Assembly (NCBI RefSeq): GCF_021404305.1 | Contig: NZ_JABFTX010000001.1 | Coordinates: 1,674,001 to 1,738,000, forward strand | Reading direction: 5' to 3' | DNA length: 64,000 nt | From: Billgrantia ethanolica | GTDB taxonomy: Bacteria; Pseudomonadota; Gammaproteobacteria; Pseudomonadales; Halomonadaceae | Shown here: positions 60,946-64,000 of the stretch, piece after piece | Numbering within the stretch: position 1 is the stretch's first letter | Layout: each line of letters opens with the position of its first letter | Made by a program: the position numbers and the translations under genes | The notes under the pieces: model-generated | The model's input: the letters and a program-made list of their open reading frames with translations, nothing else | The model's database searches: none | Told to the model about the DNA's origin: nothing

Positions 60946-63225
60946 ATGACCACAGCGACGAAACGGATCACCCTGACAGTGCCCGGCATGGGCAGCGACC
61001 ACTGTGCCGGTATCGTACGCACGACGCTCCAGCGTCTCGATGGCGTCGGCGAAATCCAGACCAATATCGCCAGCCACCGAGTCAGCGTCGGCGTCGCGCA
61101 GGGCGGCCCCGACGCCGATGCCTTGAAGCAGGCGGTGGAGGGGGCCGGCTATGACGTCGCGGCGGTAAGCGGCGAAGCCGAGGCGGATGGCGAGGCAGAT
61201 GCCGTCATCGAGGAAGACTACCTGCGTCAGGCCCGCAAGCGGCTGTGGATCGCCGGCGTGCCCACCACGCTGATCATGATCCTGATGATGCCACACATGT
61301 TCTGGCAGCCGATTCCCGGCTACCTGGCCATCGTCGTGCTGCTCGCCTTTCCGGTGGTGTTTCTCCATGGCGGTGCGGCCACCCATCGCTCGAGCTGGCG
61401 CTCGCTGAAGAACGGCACCTTCAACATGGACGTGCTGATCTCCATGGGCAGCCTACCGCCCTACTTGATCGGTCTGGTCGGCTTCGTCTACCCGATGACC
61501 TCCTTCGTCGAGATGGCCGCCACCATCATGACCTTCCATCTACTGGGTCGTTATCTCGAGGCCCTGGCCAAGGGGCGCGCTTCGCAAGCCATTCGTCGCC
61601 TGCTGACCCTCGGCGCCAAGACCGCTCGAGTGGAACGCGGTGGCGAAGAGGTCGAAGTGCCGGTGAAGGAGCTCGAGCCCGGCGACATCATGGTCGTGCG
61701 CCCCGGCGACAAGATTCCCACCGACGGCGAGGTGATCGAGGGCGAGAGCCACCTCGACGAATCCATCGCCACCGGCGAATCGATCCCCGTCTACAAGAGC
61801 GTCGGCGACAGCGTGATCGGCGCCACCATCAACAAGGAGGGGCGGCTGCGAGTGAGGGCCACCAAGGTCGGTGGCGATACCTTCCTCTCCCAGGTGGTAC
61901 GCCTGATCGATCAGGCCCAGGGCTCGCGGGTGCCGATCCAGGAGTTCGCCGACCGCATGACCGGCCGCTTCGTGCCGGCGGTGCTGCTGATCTCGCTGGC
62001 CAGCCTGGTCGCCTGGCTGCTGCTTCCCGACGTCTTGCGCCCAATCCTCGACTGGGGCGCGAACTTCCTGCCCTGGGTGAACCCGGAAGCCAGTACACCG
62101 GTGCTGGCACTCATTGCCGCCATCGCCGTGCTGGTCATCGCCTGTCCCTGCGCGCTGGGTCTGGCAACGCCGACGGCCCTGATGGTCGGCTCCGGCATCG
62201 GCGCCGAGCGCGGCATCCTGATCCGTTCCGGCGAGGCGATCCAGACCTTCAAGGACATCAAGGTCATGGTGCTCGACAAGACCGGCACCATCACCCGCGG
62301 CGAGCCGAAGCTCACTGAGGTGGTCACGGCGGAAGGAGTCGAAGAGAAAGAGCTGCTGAGACTGGCGGCAAGCGTCGAGAACGCCTCGGAGCACCCCATC
62401 GCTCGCGCCATCGTCGACGGCTCCGTCGAGCGCGGCATCAAGCCCGGCGAGGTCAGCGAGTTTCGCTCCACTGGCGCCCGCGGCGTCTCCGGCAGAGTCG
62501 AAGACAAGCAGGTGTTGATCGGCAACCGCCGGCTGCTCGAGGAGGAGGGCATCACAGGGCTGGAAGCGCTGGACGCGGCCATGCATGAGCTCGAAGGCAA
62601 GGGGCGTACCGCCGTCATCGTCGCCGCCGAGGGCCGTGTCCGAGGTGTCCTGGCAGTCGCCGATACGCTCAAGGGCGAGTCAGTCGAGGCCATTCGCGGG
62701 ATGCACGCGCTCGGCCTGCACGTGGTAATGATCACCGGCGACAACGAGCGCGCCGCCCGGGCGGTGGCCGCCGAGGTCGGCATCGACGAGGTCCAGGCCG
62801 GCGTGCTGCCCGAAGGCAAGGTCGAGGCCATTCGCAAGCTGCAGGAGAAGCACGGCCCCCACGTGGCCATGGTGGGTGACGGTATCAACGATGCCGCCGC
62901 CCTCAAGCAGGCCAACGTCGGTATCGCCATCGGCGCCGGCGCCGACGTGGCCATCGAGGCCGCCGACGTGACCCTGGTACGCGGCGAGCTCACCGGCGTG
63001 GTTGAGGCGATGCATCTCAGTCGCGCCACCTTCAGCAAGATCGTGCAGAACCTGCTGTGGGCCAGCGGCTATAACGTGGCAGCGATTCCCATGGCCGCCG
63101 CCGGTCTGCTGCACCCGATGATCGGCGTCATCGCCATGACCGCCAGCTCGCTGTCGGTGATCGGCAATTCGCTGCTGCTCAAGCGCCGTTATGCCCGCCT
63201 ACAACCCCGAGGAGATGCCTCATGA
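60946..63225 (+). CDS. copA: Cu(I)-exporting P1B-type ATPase
   Basis: 759 residues. One N-terminal HMA domain with VPGMGSDHCAGIV, where the usual GMxCxxC has lost the first Cys (Ser instead). Eight membrane helices carry the metal site: ACPCALG in helix 6, WASGYNVAA in helix 7, MTASSLSVIGNS in helix 8, the P1B-1 pattern for Cu(I)/Ag(I). Actuator ESIATGESIP, phosphorylation DKTGTITRG, SEHPIARAI and MVGDGINDAAAL are intact. It exports cuprous ions from the cytoplasm. Its end overlaps the following small gene by 4 bp. Confidence 0.93.
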   Translation: MTTATKRITLTVPGMGSDHCAGIVRTTLQRLDGVGEIQTNIASHRVSVGVAQGGPDADALKQAVEGAGYDVAAVSGEAEADGEADAVIEEDYLRQARKRLWIAGVPTTLIMILMMPHMFWQPIPGYLAIVVLLAFPVVFLHGGAATHRSSWRSLKNGTFNMDVLISMGSLPPYLIGLVGFVYPMTSFVEMAATIMTFHLLGRYLEALAKGRASQAIRRLLTLGAKTARVERGGEEVEVPVKELEPGDIMVVRPGDKIPTDGEVIEGESHLDESIATGESIPVYKSVGDSVIGATINKEGRLRVRATKVGGDTFLSQVVRLIDQAQGSRVPIQEFADRMTGRFVPAVLLISLASLVAWLLLPDVLRPILDWGANFLPWVNPEASTPVLALIAAIAVLVIACPCALGLATPTALMVGSGIGAERGILIRSGEAIQTFKDIKVMVLDKTGTITRGEPKLTEVVTAEGVEEKELLRLAASVENASEHPIARAIVDGSVERGIKPGEVSEFRSTGARGVSGRVEDKQVLIGNRRLLEEEGITGLEALDAAMHELEGKGRTAVIVAAEGRVRGVLAVADTLKGESVEAIRGMHALGLHVVMITGDNERAARAVAAEVGIDEVQAGVLPEGKVEAIRKLQEKHGPHVAMVGDGINDAAALKQANVGIAIGAGADVAIEAADVTLVRGELTGVVEAMHLSRATFSKIVQNLLWASGYNVAAIPMAAAGLLHPMIGVIAMTASSLSVIGNSLLLKRRYARLQPRGDAS

Positions 63226-63485
63226 ACGCCCTTCCCGACCCCCGGCCGCAGGAATCCCATCAGGACCGCGGCTCGACGGATGAATCCCGAGGCTCGTCTT
63301 CAGGCGGTTTGCACGCCTGGCTGATGCCCCTCTGCCTGATCCTGATGGGCGGCGCCTTCGTCCTGGTCATGTGGCGCGGACAAACCGCTGGCGGCGCCTG
63401 GCTGCTGCTGCCCATGCTGCTATGCCTGGGCATGCACTTCCTGATGCACCGTCATGGCCATGGCCATCGGCATCGCGATAAGTGA
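63222..63485 (+). CDS. DUF2933-like small membrane protein
   Basis: 87 residues, start overlapping the copA stop (ATGA). A hydrophilic 30-residue N-terminus, two membrane helices (AWLMPLCLILMGGAFVLVM, AWLLLPMLLCLGMHFLM) and a His-rich tail (HRHGHGHRHRDK). DUF2933 proteins follow copper ATPases in many proteobacteria. Likely an accessory of copper export; function not shown. Confidence 0.8.
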   Translation: MNALPDPRPQESHQDRGSTDESRGSSSGGLHAWLMPLCLILMGGAFVLVMWRGQTAGGAWLLLPMLLCLGMHFLMHRHGHGHRHRDK

Positions 63486-63563
63486 CGGTGATGAGTTGCG
63501 CTGGGTCAATGCAGCGCAACTCGTCTCGCCTTAGGATGAGACCAAGCACCGTGAGGCAACACC

Positions 63564-63875
63564 ATGACGCGATTCGCCCCTTCTAACCTGCAACATCGAC
63601 GCATCCTGCGCTTGCTGGCGCTGCTGCTCGCGTTGCTGGTGGCGATGAGCAGCCTCACGACGCACGCCGCCATACAGGCCGACTCGGTCGACTGCATCGC
63701 CGTCGAACAGCTTCATGAAGCAAACGACAGCGAAGAACACAACTGCGGCACCTGCACCGCAGTTATACCCCGCACGCGGCTGGCTCTCACCGGGCCCGCC
63801 GAGCAAACGGCCACGCCCGACGCGGCCTTCATGCCCCACTCCTCGTTGCCCCCGCAGCGCCCTCCTAGAGCCTGA
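63564..63875 (+). CDS. small secreted protein with C-terminal RPPR motif (copy D)
   Basis: 103 residues. Signal segment (ILRLLALLLALLVAMSSLTT, then HAA), mature part with DCIAVEQLHE, EEHNCGTCTAV and the ending PPQRPPRA. The CGTC pair recalls thioredoxin-like or metal-binding CxxC. Ends as in copies A-C. Located 80 bp after the DUF2933-like gene and 70 bp before the last partial gene, probably in one operon. Confidence 0.65.
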   Translation: MTRFAPSNLQHRRILRLLALLLALLVAMSSLTTHAAIQADSVDCIAVEQLHEANDSEEHNCGTCTAVIPRTRLALTGPAEQTATPDAAFMPHSSLPPQRPPRA

Positions 63876-63944
63876 TCGACATCGGCGGCCTCGCCGCCTG
63901 GCCATTCCGAGCCGTACACGATTTCGTAGATCAGGAGTTTCATC

Positions 63945-64000
63945 ATGACCCTTTTTCGCAAAGGCACCCTTGCTCCTCGCCCCGTCACCGCTGCCATTTC
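63945..64000 (+). CDS. start of a gene cut by the window edge
   Basis: An ATG preceded by CAGGAG opens MTLFRKGTLAPRPVTAAI, a basic start likely leading into a signal peptide. Only 18 codons are visible. Given the neighbours a secreted or outer-membrane copper protein is likely, but the product cannot be named. Confidence 0.5.
   Translation, partial: MTLFRKGTLAPRPVTAAI

Overview
The window is GC-rich chromosomal DNA of a gammaproteobacterium, most likely Halomonas or a close relative. Pointers are a GacA/Rsm-type regulatory RNA system, a cynFABDS cyanate operon, Pseudomonas-like umuDC, dusA, lgt and RND genes, and an ash/AlpA/P4-integrase type island in a tRNA-Gly gene. The species is an inference; no rRNA is present.

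Layout. 1-1.8 kb: 5' end of glycerol kinase (minus strand), a YqaE-like membrane protein and a CBS-domain protein. 2.24-12.05 kb: a 9.7-kb integrative element in the 3' end of tRNA-Gly(CCC), bounded by a 25-bp imperfect direct repeat. Its left arm is P4-like: integrase, AlpA regulator, an Ash/Icd-like frame overlying a P4-type CI-RNA immunity arrangement, primase zinc domain and DUF3631 ATPase. Its right arm holds a major capsid protein and small and large terminase subunits, with no portal, protease, tail or lysis genes. I read it as a very compact capsid- and terminase-encoding phage satellite.

12.1-15.0 kb: three related minus-strand RNAs with many GGA motifs in hairpin loops, each ending in a terminator; two carry a GacA-box-like palindrome upstream. 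They look like RsmX/Y/Z (CsrB-type) RNAs and flank a LexA-controlled umuDC operon. 15-25 kb: an XRE antitoxin-like gene without a toxin, dusA, an AstE-like M14 enzyme, a TetR regulator with a MexAB/AcrAB-type RND pump, an alpha/beta hydrolase and a small mobile palindromic repeat. 25-31 kb: cynF and, divergently, cynABD-cynS, with a sigma-54 promoter and three palindromic activator sites between them.

31-36.5 kb: LpxR-like lipid A deacylase, fructosamine kinase, an ACP-acyl-AMP ligase-acyltransferase fusion and a fasciclin protein. 37-47.7 kb: a hexitol (mannitol/sorbitol) operon on the minus strand with SorC regulator, ABC importer, HAD phosphatase, SmoS-type dehydrogenase, kinase, mannitol dehydrogenase and xylulokinase. 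47.7-51.9 kb: two NUDIX hydrolases, a 2OG-Fe(II) dioxygenase and a PAS histidine kinase/LuxR-type response regulator pair.

52-64 kb: a copper-handling region with a Tat-exported multicopper oxidase, His-rich cytochrome c, Met-rich Spy-like protein, Cu(I) P-type ATPase, a DUF2933-like protein and several small secreted Cys-containing proteins, four of which end in a shared RPPR motif. It is interrupted by an L,D-transpeptidase, cardiolipin synthase and lgt.
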